NCBI GenBank assembly: GCA_037953625.1
Contig: CM075651.1
Coordinates: forward strand, 110,051,001-110,115,000
Reading direction: 5' to 3'
DNA: 64,000 bases
Source of the DNA: Crotalaria pallida
Taxonomy: Eukaryota; Streptophyta; Magnoliopsida; Fabales; Fabaceae
Shown: positions 12,371 through 23,524 of the stretch, one piece after another
How the letters are laid out: each line of letters begins with the position of its first letter
Position numbering within the stretch: the stretch's first letter is position 1
The notes under the pieces: generated by a model
Database searches by the model: none
What the model was told of the DNA's origin: nothing
The model's input: the letters and a program-made list of their open reading frames with translations, nothing else
Translations under genes and position numbers: made by a program

Positions 12371-12861
12371 TATTAGGGCCGGCTGATATCAAAAGTAAGG
12401 GAATAAGGTTTCCCCACTTGCACAGCACCCACATACACATTTTATTTTATTTATTTATTTAATTTATTATTTTTTTCAAAGAATATTAGTAATAGAATTT
12501 AAAAGTCATACAAACTCATTAGGAAACTATAAAGAATAGAAATTAATTGGAAATTAGGAAGTAGCATAAATTTATTTAATATCGAATATATCGAAAGCAA
12601 GGTGAAATATGAGGTACAAAGCGTATATATTTTTTTTACAGGGTAATTACTTTAAATGAATCTACTTTAAAGTAGATGAATAAAATAATCAAATAGAAAT
12701 AATATAAGGTATGTTATGAAAATACCAACACTTTAATAATTATATATAAAAATTAATCATTTAATTTGATAAACTCACAATTTATAGTACAAAAGAAAAT
12801 CAGGATGTTACAAACTACGACACTAACTAACTACTAATGACCTTTGGCAAGAACCGATAAT

Positions 12862-12879
12862 TCCCCGGCAACGGCGCCA
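12862..12879 (-). other. Primer-binding site of element A (tRNA-Asp type)
   Basis: On the minus strand TGGCGCCGTTGCCGGGGA lies four bases after the 5' LTR end. It is identical to the PBS of B and K. Confidence 0.93.
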
Positions 12880-12883
12880 AATT

Positions 12884-14006
12884 TGATCGAGGCCGTACCC
12901 GATACAAATAAAAACAGTTTAAGTATAGTACTAGGAAGTGACTCCTAGGTCGTCTCCCAAGGAATATCTTATCAAGCAAAAGGTCGAACACATAGTATGC
13001 ATAGAAAACAAGGGGGGTTTTTTTTGTATTGAATATTGAATAATTGAAATCAAAACAGAATTAAATCAAAACGAAGAAACAGATAAGGAAAAGCGGATAA
13101 ACCCCTTTGGCTCGCGTTCACAACTCTATCATCGATCACAAAATATCAATTTCTTCCCTCTTCACTGTCCAACTCGTGAGAATTAAATACTAAGCGAAAA
13201 TTTAATTCTCACCCCAAAACCCAAACCTCTAATTAAGCATTAAAAGCCAAAGCATGGAGTTTTTACGAGTTTGCATAAATTAAGCATTCATACACATGGA
13301 TTATCTCTATAGAATGGAACTAAGCGAACCATAACATATCAATAAGCATGAAAACAGTGAATAAAAACGAAATAGCATTAAGAACAAAACCTCAAGAGTA
13401 TGTGATACATTACCAAAGGGATTTAACCTAAGAGTTTAGCCTTCCATGATGAAATAAGTCAAAAACGTGTAGAAAAAAGGGAAGAGAGAGAAACCCTAGC
13501 AGCCACCACAAGCTTGGAGAGCAAAACTAAGCCTTCTCTATGAGAGAGAATGTAAAAAAACGTGGAATGGAAGGTCTCCCCAGGGTTTACACGAATTTAG
13601 CTTTTTAAATCTCAAAACGGGCCTAAATCATGGACCCAAATCCTAAGGAAGCTTATCTCTAAATTAAATCTAAAAATATCTTATAGATAAAATCTAAATC
13701 TTAAAAGATATAACTAAATCTCAACTAATCCTAAAGATAGATTACAATCTTCACTTCATCATATATCTTCTCTTCCAAAATTAAATCTTCATTCCCAAAA
13801 TGTCCAAAAAACCCTTGTGCCAAATATGACCTGAAAATAGAAATAGAATTAATTAGGCTAAATAATCCCAAATTAAACAATATTCAGAATAATAGTCCAA
13901 TAAACTCTAAATCACTAAATCAAGCTAAACAATGTCAAATAGGCAACAAGTATCAATAATAGGAGTAAAATAATGCAAGGAATAATGGGAAATAAAATGC
14001 TCATCA
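12884..14006 (-). repeat. 5' LTR of element A
   Basis: The 1123-bp copy starts TGATGAGC at 14006 and ends CGATCA at 12884 on the minus strand. It adjoins the PBS and so is the 5' LTR. It would drive minus-strand transcription of the element. Confidence 0.95.
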
Positions 14007-14011
14007 CATGG

Positions 14012-14567
14012 TCGTGCACATTTATGGTCACTTGAATGTGTGATTCAATTCATAGCGTCTTGCTCTTCACTTGATTGGCCGTGAGCTTTGATTGCCTAAT
14101 TGAATTTGGAATTCAATTTGAAGCCTTCATAGTTTGATGACTTCATGAATGAAATCTTCCTTTACTTTATTCTTCTTACTTGGACGAATTCCTTTTCATG
14201 AGGAAGGGAAAGAAACTTGCATTCATTTTCAAACATGATTGATTCTTTATGGTGTCATTAATGGCTAGGGTTGCAAAACATTATTATTTGAATTAAATTT
14301 TTGTAACGTTCAATTAATATCATTAATGGCCATTCAATCATTCTTAATTCCTTCAACTTGATTCTTTGCTTTCCCCATGAAACCAAATTCGTTCACCACT
14401 TATTGTTCCATTAGTAGCTCTTAACTCATAGAACAAGTGTCTTTATTAAGGGCATGTGTCCTCCATAAGGGAACCTTGAAGGGCAGTCCCTTATATTTTC
14501 CAATCTTGAGCCTGATTGTTTTAGGGTTGTATTTGAGTCACCATGGTCCCTCCAGAGGAGGATATCA
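14012..14567. repeat. Right part of LTR-like insertion X
   Basis: This AT-rich sequence continues X after element A and ends GGATATCA, followed by the TSD GAAGT. No gene is visible. The open frame that seems to start at 14543 (MVPPEEDIRS) takes its first residues from X and is not a true gag start. Confidence 0.7.
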
Positions 14568-14572
14568 GAAGT

Positions 14573-15718
14573 GGTGAAGACAAGATAAAATTGAAGGCAT
14601 TTCGGTTCTCATTAGTTGTTGCAGCCAAAGACTGGTTATACTATCTTCCTCCCACACCAGTCTCATGGGATGAAATCAAGAGGCTGTTTCTAGAAAAATA
14701 CTTCCCTGCTTCTAGAACCGCAGCCGTGAGAAAGAGCATTTGTGGAATCAAGCAATTGAATGATGAGACATTGCATGACTATTGGGAGAGATTCAAAAGG
14801 TTGTGTGCAAGTTGTCCTCAACATCAAATAAGCGAACAACTTTTGATTCAATATTTCTATGAAGGTCTCCTACCAATAGAGAGAAGCATGATTGATGCCG
14901 CTAGTGGTGGTGTTCTAATGGATAAAACTCCTGTTGCTGCTGCAAGGGACCTGATTGCAAACATGGCAGCAAATACACAACAATTTGGATCAATAAGAGG
15001 TACAAGTTCATCCGCAAAGTCAGTAAATGAGGTACAAATTTCTAATGCTGAACATCAAAGATTAGAGAACCGACTTGATGAATTAACCTCTTAGGTAAGA
15101 AGTATGGCCATAGGGAAACAAGCACCAGCTAAACTCTGTGGCATATGTGCTTGCTCCTCTCATCCAACTGATGCATGTCCTCAACTGCAAGAAGAGAAAC
15201 CTGAGGAAGTAGCTGCTGCAAATAACATCCCAAATAACTTTCCCAATTCATCACAACCCCAGAATAACTTCAATCCTCGTTACAATGACCACCCTGGTTT
15301 TCGATGGAGCAACAACAACAACAACCATTCCAAAATAAGCAACCTTTCCAACCCCAACCACCAAGACCACCAATGCAACCAAATGTGCAACAACAAAATA
15401 ACCCTTCTTTAGAGGACCTTGTTAAGCAAACGGCAATGCAAAACCTACAATTCCAACAAAGAACTGATGCCAACATTCAAAACCTAGAAAAACAAATGGG
15501 ACAAATGGCTTCCGCAATAAGCCAACTTCAAGCACAAGGATCAAGTCTGTTGCCATCTCAAACAATTCCCAACCCAAATGTTAGTGCAATCATACTTAGA
15601 TCCGGAAAAACTATGGAAATTGAAACGGTTGAGAAACCTACTATGGAACCTGATGAACATGAAAAATTTGAAAACAAGGAAGAGCTACCTTCCCACTCAA
15701 AGGAAGATGAACCAAACA
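14573..15718 (+). pseudogene. gag: gag of element K, second part, with stop and frameshift, cut by E
   Basis: The frame resumes after X with GEDKIKLKAF and shows the capsid core (AAKDWLYYLPP, EYWERF-type motif HDYWERFKRLCASCPQHQ, QLLIQYFYEGL) and IDAASGG. An in-frame TAG at 15092-15094 interrupts it. The same frame then encodes a CCHC zinc knuckle (CGICACSSHPTDAC, near 15136-15178). In the CAA repeat around 15305-15330 the reading moves to another frame (15304-15718), giving a Gln/Pro-rich stretch and LQFQQRTDANIQ, which matches A and B. The gene is cut at 15719 by E; AAACA at 15714-15718 should be the left TSD. Protease and pol of K lie outside the window. This is an old, dead copy. Confidence 0.88.
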
Positions 15719-16151
15719 TGTAACACCCCAATTCTATATTTGAAAATTTATAAAACTTTAGTTTAAAAAAAGGGTGAATTAAAAATTTCTTTTTACAAAA
15801 CAAGTTCATAATATACATTGGGGAATTCATTCACAATATACATAGCTTCCACTGGAATTCTCTTCTTTCGAATTGTCCGCTGTGCACTCTGATCTTCAAG
15901 CTCCTTGATTATGCACCTAAAATGTTAACTACTAAGGGTGAGACCTTTTCACAACATAGTGGATTATAAGATAGTAAAAAGGTATATAATAGAACTCAAG
16001 GATAATAATTAAATCCAGCCATGGATTAACAAAATGCATCACATTCACATTTTAACAAGTTCCAAATACATTTCCATAAATCATTCTCTTTCCATTTTTC
16101 ATAATACTGTATGTCACCTCACGGTAAGAGGCCAACATACCCACATGTAAC

Positions 16152-17294
16152 TGATGAGCATTTTATTTCCCATTATTCCTTGCATTATTTTACTCCTATT
16201 ATTGATACTTGTTGCCTATTTGACATTGTTTAGCTTGATTTAGTGATTTAGAGTTTATTGGACTAATATTCTGAATATTGTTTAATTTGGGATTATTTAG
16301 CCTAATTAATTCTATTTCTATTTTCAGGTCATATTTGGCACAAGGGCTTTTTGGACATTTTGGGAGTGAAGATTTAATTTTGGGAGTGAAGATTTAATTT
16401 TGGAAGAGAAGATATATGATGAAGTGAAGATTGTAATCTATCTTTAGGATTAGTTGAGATTTAGTTATATCTTTTAAGATTTAGATTTTATCTATAAGAT
16501 ATTTTTTAGATTTAATTTAGAGATAAGCTTTCCTTAGGATTTGGGCCCATGACTTAGGCCCGTTTTGAGATTTAAAAAGTCAAATTCGTGTAAACCCTTG
16601 GGAGGGCTTCCATTCACGTTTTTTTTACATTCTCTCTCATAGAGAAGGCTTAGTTTTGCTCTCCAAGCTTGTGGTGGCTGCTAGGGTTTCCCTCTCTTCT
16701 CTTTTCTACACGTTTTTGGTATTTTTCTTCATGGAAGGCTAAACTCTTAGGTTAAATCCCTTTGGTAATGTATCACATACTCTTGAGGTTTTGTTCTTAA
16801 TGCTATTTCGTTTTTATTCACTGTTTTCATGCTTATTGATATGTTATGGTTCGCTTAGTTCCATTCTATAGAGATAATCCATGTGTATGAATGCTTAATT
16901 TATGCAAACTCGTAAAAACTCCATGCTTTGGCTTTTAATGCTTAATTAGAGGTTTGGGTTTTGGGGTGAGAATTGAATTTTCGCTTAGTATTTAATTCTC
17001 ACGAGTTGGACAGTGAAGAGGAAAGAAATTGGTCTTTTGTGACCGATGATAGAGTTGTTAACGCGAGCCAAAGGGGTTTATCCGCTTTTCCTTATCTGTT
17101 TCTTCGTTTTGATTTAATTCTGTTTTGATTTCAATTATTCAATATTCAATACAAAAAAAAAAACCCCTGTTTTCTATGCATACTATGTGTTCGACCTTTT
17201 GCTTGATAAGATATTCCTTGGGAGACGACCTAGGAGTCACTTCCTAGTACTATACTTAAACTGTTTTTATTTGTATCGGGTACGGCCTCGATCA
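16152..17294 (+). repeat. 5' LTR of element B
   Basis: This LTR of 1143 bp runs TGATGAGC...CGATCA. By eye it differs from the 3' LTR at roughly ten substitutions plus length changes in a run of A. Both LTRs carry a short tandem duplication near 16362-16400 (two copies around TTTGGGAGTGAAGATTTAA) that A lacks. Confidence 0.95.
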
Positions 17295-17298
17295 AATT

Positions 17299-17316
17299 TG
17301 GCGCCGTTGCCGGGGA
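17299..17316 (+). other. Primer-binding site of element B (tRNA-Asp type)
   Basis: TGGCGCCGTTGCCGGGGA follows the LTR end after four bases and is complementary to the 3' end of plant tRNA-Asp. Confidence 0.95.
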
Positions 17317-18008
17317 ATATCGGTTCTTGCCAAAGGTCATTAGTAGTTAGTTAGTGTCGTAGTTAGTATAGTTATTATAGTGTGTCGTGTCTGATTTAGG
17401 GTCTAGTAGTCAATTCTGATAACCGGTTGAAGTTGCACTGTTTGCTGTTTTGCTATTTTGTTGCAATTAGTGTATTTGATTGATTCTGTGGTTGCTAGTT
17501 CACATAGTTGTGGGTGGGATTTTTGCACGAAAATTTATATCCACACTACTTTTATCATATAAAAAGGTTTTGAGGCACCACGATCACTCAGATCATCACT
17601 GGTTGTGAGTTCCAGAAAAATTTTCCAAGTTTTAGCAGCACTTTCTTCAAATCGTCGCAACTTTTGACCCGTAACTCGGAATTTGACGAATTTTATATCA
17701 AATCGAAGGGAATTTTCTGAATAATCTGATTTTTCTCACTTTGTCAGAAAACTCCTTCATCTGGATCCTGAAAAAGCCGTTTTACTATTTCTTTTTTATT
17801 TTACAAGTTTTATTTTCTTAGTTTTTGGTCTCTGATTTAATTGTTTGACTTGGTTCCCTTTTGAATTTTGTCCTCAAACTTTTTGTGGTATGTTTTCATG
17901 AATTTAGGGTGCTGAAAAAAATAAAGAAAAAAATTTTAAAAAATAAAAAAATTTTGTTGCCTATTTTGGTCATGTATATTAGTGACAGTTTACTATGCTA
18001 CATGGTGT
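17317..18008 (+). other. Untranslated leader of element B
   Basis: About 0.7 kb lies between PBS and the gag start region. It matches the leader of A. There is no coding signal; a run of A/T near 17920-17955 precedes the gag region. Confidence 0.8.
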
Positions 18009-19445
18009 TCTGTTCAGTACGTGACTAGGGGCAATCCAAGCTACTTGCATCCATATAACCCTGAAATTGATAGAACTTATCACAGACTAGTTAGACAAAA
18101 TAGGAACCAGTCCATAGGTAGTGAGTCTATTGAGTCTTTACATAGTGAGTCTGCTTTTTTTTCTTCTATTCCTATAAATTCTGATTCTTATTCTGATTAT
18201 TCTGAAAATATGGCTCAACCTCCACCACGTGAGAGGACATTGAGGGAGCTGGCTGCACCTGATTTCACTATTGAAGATTTGTGCATCCAGTATCCCGATG
18301 ACCCGTATGAGCTAAGGTCTGGACTAATTCATTTGTTGCCCAAGTTTAATGGTCTTGCAGGTGAGGATCCTCATAAACATCTCAAGCAGTTCCATATTGT
18401 CTGTGCTACTATGAAACCACATGATGTGCAAGAGGATCATGTTTGTCTTAAGGCATTCCCACACTCCCTAGAAGGGCTAGCCAAGGATTGGTTGTACGAT
18501 CTGGCCCCTGGTTCTATCACAGTCTGGGATGACCTGAAGAGGGCATTTTTGGAGAAATTCTTCCCTGCATGCAGAACAACAGCAATCCGAAAGGATATAT
18601 CAGGCATCAGGAAACAAAGTGGAGAAAGTCTCTATGAGTATTGGGAGAGATTCAAGAGAATGTGTGCGAGCTGCCCCCACCATCAGATCTCAGAGCAGCT
18701 GCTTATTCAATATTTCTATGAAGGTCTCAACCTCATGGAGAGAAACATGCTTGATGCTGCAAGTGGTGGTGCCCTAGGAGACATGACACCTTTAGAAGCC
18801 AGAGTCAAGATTGAGAAGATGGCTTCCAATTGTCAACAATTCCATGCAAGGGGCAACAGCGATGCAATCATAGTGAGAGGCGTGAATGATGTTGGCACAA
18901 GTTCTGGTAAGGTTGAGAAGCTTGAACAGAAGATAGATTCACTTACAACTTTGGTCACTCAATTGGCCATCAACCAGAAGAAGTTGTCTCTGCCTGCTAG
19001 ATTATGTGGCATATGCACATCCGCTAAGCACCCCACAGATGCATGCCCTTCTGTGCAGCAGCAGCCCACGACTGGTGCTGACCAACCTGAGGCATATGCC
19101 GCCAACATCTTCAACAGTAGAAACCAGCAGCCACAGAACTTTGATCTCTCTACCAATAGATACAACCCTGGTTGGAGGAACCATCCCAACCTGAGATGGT
19201 CTGATCAGCAACAACCTTCACAAGTTCAATTTCAGAACAATTCTAGACCACCATATGTACCTCCTCCAGTCCAGCAACAGAGACAACAACAGGCTAATTC
19301 TGCACCACCAGCTCCTAGTACTGAGCAGCAGCCTTCATTGGAAGAGCTGATGAAACAGATGACCATGCAAAATCTCCAATTCCAACAGGAAACTAGAGCA
19401 TCCATTCAAAGACAAGAGGCCTCCATTCAATCTTTGACCAATTAG
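17982..19445 (+). pseudogene. gag: gag of element B (start codon lost, ends at a nonsense codon)
   Basis: The family start codon, ATG in A at 8755-8753 and in K at 706, is GTG here (GTGACTAGGGGC around 18021), so the normal start is lost. The upstream frame is open from 17982, and the next in-frame ATG is in ENMAQPPP near 18209. Domains are as in A: capsid (LLPKFNGLAGEDPHKHLK, EYWERFKRMCASC), a CCHC knuckle (CGICTSAKHPTDAC) and a Gln/Pro-rich linker. The frame ends at TAG 19443-19445, where A has glutamine, consistent with a C-to-T change. Downstream the same frame continues at 19446 as protease and RT. Confidence 0.9.
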
Positions 19446-22037
19446 ATGGGACAGATGGCAACAGCAATCAACACTATGCAATCTCAAAATTCTAACAAGT
19501 TGCCATCCCAAACAGTGATCAATCCAAACCAGAATGTGAATGCCATTAGTCTAAGGTCAGGGAAGCAGATTGTCACACCCACACCAGAATCTGACCTCAA
19601 CAAAGATGATCTAGTTTCAACCAACAAGAAGAGCCAAATGGTCGAGGAGAGTGAGCACACAAGTACCAGAAAATCCCATCCAGCTCAGCCTTCCACAAGC
19701 ACAACACCTGCTGCTGCCCAACAACCACCCCCCATTCCTCTTCCTTTCCCACCAAGGGGGGTGACTCAAAGCAATAAAATGGAAGAGATTGACAAAGAGA
19801 TACTTGACACATTCAGGAAGGTGGAAGTCAACATACCCCTTCTTGATGCAATCAAGCAGATTCCAAGGTATGCAAAGTTCTTGAAGGATCTATGCACACA
19901 CAAACGGAAGCTCAAGGGCAATGAGAGGATCAACATGGGAAGAAATGTCTCTGCTCTTATAGGTAAACCTGTCCCTCATATTCCTGAAAAGTGTAAGGAT
20001 CCTGGAACTTTCTCTGTGCCTTGTATCATAGGTAATACTAAATTTGAGAATGCTTTGCTAGATTTAGGAGCATCTATTAATGTTATGCCTATGTCTGTTT
20101 TCAAGTCTCTTTCACTTGGACCCCTTCAACCTACGGGTGTGGTTATTCATTTGGCAAATAGATCTACTGCCTACCCCGCAGGTTTGATAGAGGATGTCTT
20201 GGTTCGGGTTGAAGAGCTTATCTTTCCTGCTGATTTTTATATTCTTGATATGGAAGAGGACACCTCTCGTAGTGCTGTCCCTATCATATTAGGGAGACCA
20301 TTTTTGAAAACAGCCCGAACCAAGATAGATGTGCATGCAGGTACACTTTCCATGGAATTTGATGACAGTGTGGTTCGATTCAATATTTTTGATGCTATGA
20401 AACATTTTTCTGATGACCACTCTGTTTTTCATGTTGACTTGATTGATGATCTGATTGATGAGCATGTTCTAGACTTTTTGCATGATTATGATTTGCCATC
20501 TTTCACTAGCTCATTTACTTGTTCAGCATGTTCTGATTCCGAAATGTGCACTGCATGCATTGAAATTGACCAGTTTTTAAATTCTGCTACTGCATCTGTT
20601 GATTCATATGATATAGATTCAGATCATGCTAACCCCATTTCTGTTTTGCATGAGTCTAATTCACTTGTTCAGGTGCAGGCGGCAGAATCCAATTCTGCTG
20701 CTCCTTTAGTTCCATTTGTGATGCAGGCACCTTTATTGGACCTGAAGCCCCTTCCTCCTCATCTCAAATATGCTTACTTGGAGGCTGAGCAGAAACTTTC
20801 AGTGATCATCTCTACCTCCTTTTCTGTTGATCAAGAGAAGAAGCTGCTGGATGTGATTAGAGCAAACAAAAGGGCAATAGGATGGACTTTGGCAGACATA
20901 CCTGGTATTAGCCCCTCCATGTGCATGCATCGAATTTTATTGGAGGATGGGGCTAAACCAGTGAGACAACCCCAGAGACGGTTGAACCCCCAGATTCTTG
21001 ATGTGGTGAAGAAAGAGGTCACCAAGCTGCTGCAAGCTGGCATTATCTACCCCATTTCAGACAGCACTTGGGTAAGCCCGGTTCAAGTAGTTCCCAAGAA
21101 GTCTAGGGTGACAGTTGTCAAAAATGAGAAGGATGAGCTGATTCCCACTAGAGTGCAGAACAGTTGGAGAGTCTGCATTGATTATAGGAAGCTCAACCAG
21201 GCGACCCGCAAGGATCACTTTCCTCTTCCCTTCATTGATCAGATGTTGGAGCGCCTGGCAGGTAAATCTCACTATTGCTTCTTAGATGGTTTCTCTGGTT
21301 ATTTCCAAATCTGTATTGCACCAGAGGACCAACATAAGACTACATTTACCTGTCCTTTTGGTACATTTGCTTATAGGAAGATGCCTTTTGGCCTATGCAA
21401 TGCTCCTGGCACTTTTCAAAGATGTATGATGAGTATTTTTAATGACTTACTTGAGCATTGCATAGAGGTCTTCATGGATGATTTTAGTGTATATGGTTCC
21501 TCTTTTGATGCATGTCTTGATAGTTTGTCTAAGGTGCTTAATAGGTGCATTGAGACTAACCTTGTCTTGAATTTTGAAAAATGTCATTTTATGGTAGAAC
21601 AAGGCATAGTCTTAGGGCACATTATTTCGCATAAGGGCATAGAGGTTGACCCTGCTAAGCTGCATGTAATATCACATTTGCCTTACCCCTCTTGCGTGCG
21701 AGAGGTGCGTTCTTTTCTTGGCCATGCAGGTTTCTATCGCAGGTTTATTCAGAACTTTAGCTCAATTTGCAGAAAGGAGTTCTTGGTTGTTCAAAAAGTG
21801 TTGCTCTACAACTCTAGGCTTGGACTCATGAGTGGAAAGCTCCGCTCTAAATGGATTGGACAGTTTGTCGTCACCCAGGTGTTTCCTTATGGCACTGTGG
21901 AGATCAAGAGTGAGTCCACAGACAAGAGCTTCAAAGTCAATGGCCACCGACTCAAGCCTTTCCTAATCTCTCCTACTTTGGATGATGCACCTATGGAGGA
22001 AGCCTCATTGGTCGACCCCATTTTTGACCCACCATGA
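19446..22037 (+). pseudogene. pol: protease-RT of element B with integrase C-terminus; RNase H and integrase core deleted
   Basis: This is in the same frame as the gag before it, separated only by the TAG at 19443-19445. It encodes the end of gag, a retropepsin-like protease (LLDLGASINVMP), and a full RT core with YRKLNQ, FLDGFSGYFQ and the catalytic FMDD at 21471-21482, then EVRSFLGHAGFYRRF. At QNFS (21758-21761) it jumps directly to SICRKEF, the C-terminal tail of integrase. A keeps about 50 more residues before its break and about 45 more after, so the B deletion is larger. Four bases, TAGC, are shared at the two ends of the deletion as judged against A. The product would have protease and polymerase but no RNase H or integration activity. 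Confidence 0.92.
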
Positions 22038-23509
22038 TTTCGGGAGTCTTCTTTTCTCCTTCCTTACTCTTTTTATTGCACTTGTCTATATCTGTCTGAT
22101 TCTGCTATTTGTGTTCCATTGAGGACAATGTGTGATTTAAGTGTGGGGGGAGAGTAGTTTAGGTTGCATATTTTTGCTTTGATTTTTTAGGTTTTGCTAA
22201 GTTTTGGGCATTTTCTTGCATGTTTTTGCTTCATTTTAGTAGAGTCTTGGTATCTTGTGTCTGAATTCATGCATTTCTGTGTGTAAAGTTGCTTTTGATA
22301 ATTAAGAGGTGGTAACACTGTGATAGAATTGTCCCTTTTGTGAGGATTTGAGCCTTAATTGTGGGTGGATTGCTATATATGCCACCTAATTTTTCTTTCA
22401 TGTGTGATTGCACTCTGGATTACTTGCACTCTAGAACTTGACTTGACTCTTGTTGATACTTGATATTCCCATGCACATTTTGAAATGATTTAGGCATTGT
22501 TTTTTTTTCTTGAATAAGCCACTAGCCATATGAGCCTACCTTGAATGAATTTATCCTTTGATAGCCCCTTTGAGCCTTTATATCCCTTTTCTTTGTTCTT
22601 TAGCTCATTACAAGCCTATGACTAAAAAACCATGATTGTCCTAACCTTAGGGAATGTTGGAGCTTTGGAATTGTTTTGGGAATGGGTATTAAGTAAGCGA
22701 GGGTGCTTTGTTCTTCATCTCTTGTGAGTTCTGGGTTTTGCCTCTATGGTCGGTGATGTAATTATGGCTTTATCTCATTATGCCATTTTTGTTGTTTCTT
22801 CTTTTCTTTCGTTCATGAAGTTCTGCAATGTAATGCAATTTAAAAAAAAAAAGAAGAAGAAGAAGAAAAAAAAAAGAAAAAAAAATGGAATAAAAGGTTG
22901 ATTGAGGCATGGAGGATTGGAATTAGAGGTTGTTGTTATGTTTACCATTTCATTCTGGGGTGGATTGTGCTTATTTTTTTTACTTGTTCCCCATTGCTCC
23001 TCTATTCCCTGGGTTTTAGCTACATTTCCCATATTTTTATCCTACCTTGTCCTTGGCCCCATTACAACCCTGAAAAGACCTTTTGATCTTAATGTGCATG
23101 TGTGTTGATTGTTGATGTTAGAGGCTTGTCAAGCCTATGGTTGTGTTTGTTTTTCATGATGTGCCTTGAGTATAAACACTGATTAACCTTAAACACTTGA
23201 GTGTAAACACTATTGAGTGATCCTTGTGAGTTTCTATCATCTTTGTGACTACCCTCTTGATGTCATTCGTTTTCTTTGCATATTTGAAATAATTGGATGA
23301 TGTTCATGGATGCCTTGATTCTTTGGTCCTTATTTTCTTCATGTGCTCGATTTTGCCCATTTCTTTGCATTTCCTAGAATTCATTGTGAAGTATGTAATC
23401 TCTTAGGTTTGCATTCATTAGTTTTAGTAATCATGTTACATGATTCACTTTGGTGCATATTGATTTTCTCAGTCCTAATTCTTAGTTTTGCCCAGGAGTG
23501 CAAAAGGAT
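22038..23509 (+). other. 3' non-coding spacer of element B with an internal polypurine tract
   Basis: About 1.5 kb lies between pol stop and terminal polypurine tract. A purine run AAGTGTGGGGGGAGAG at about 22138-22153 follows ATTGAGGACAATGTGTG, nearly the same core as the terminal tract. A purine-rich low-complexity stretch lies at 22840-22885. The 87-residue frame at 23343-23606 runs into the LTR and has no recognisable domain; I do not call it a gene. No env-like gene is evident. Confidence 0.7.
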
Positions 23510-23524
23510 AAGTGTGGGGGTATT
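23510..23524 (+). other. Terminal polypurine tract of element B
   Basis: AAGTGTGGGGGTATT abuts the 3' LTR start at 23525. It would prime plus-strand synthesis. Confidence 0.88.

Larger units (their letters stand above)
9416..12812 (-). mobile_element. Solo LTR H (3.4 kb, minus orientation) inside the leader of A
   Basis: H runs from TGTAACACCC at 9416 to GATGTTACA at 12812, with AACTA at 9411-9415 and 12813-12817. Removing it restores the leader as seen in B. Read on the minus strand it ends like the LTRs of C and G: a block resembling AAACTCCGTC...GACGG, then AAATTTTCAAGT, then AGGGTGTTACA. Two copies of the LTR and any PBS or gene are missing, so it is a solo LTR left by recombination between LTRs. 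Parts (10081-10420) match E at 41110-41430 closely, so H and E are the same or sister families. It also has a GC-rich stretch at 11780-12370 and splice-like signals (10858 to 9798, minus). Confidence 0.9.
1845..14006 (-). mobile_element. Element A: Athila-like Ty3/gypsy retrotransposon, minus strand, internally deleted
   Basis: A has two LTRs (1845-2968 and 12884-14006), a tRNA-Asp PBS next to the right LTR, a gag-protease-RT reading frame on the minus strand, and a polypurine tract next to the left LTR. The flanking duplication is CATGG at 1840-1844 and 14007-14011. It lies inside X. It lacks RNase H and most of integrase, has a one-base frameshift in pol, and has a 3.4-kb solo LTR (H) in its leader. 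Without H it is about 8.8 kb and is a near copy, in opposite orientation, of element B at 16152-24666. Confidence 0.95.
1039..14567. mobile_element. LTR-like insertion X (probable solo LTR), split by element A
   Basis: X begins TGATACGCCC at 1039 and ends GGATATCA at 14567, flanked by GAAGT at 1034-1038 and 14568-14572. Its own sequence is 1039-1844 plus 14012-14567, about 1.36 kb; the rest is element A, inserted with TSD CATGG. Removing X restores an open gag frame in K across the junction, which strongly supports the boundaries. No PBS, polypurine tract or coding region is visible, so a solo LTR is the simplest reading. Orientation and family are unknown. The inner ends both contain GACCATGG near the termini, so a non-LTR element with imperfect terminal inverted repeats is not excluded. 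Confidence 0.7.

Noticed and set aside
14543..14572. ATG at 14543 as the start of a gag protein
   Set aside because: These bases belong to the end of insertion X and its TSD; gag of K starts at 706.
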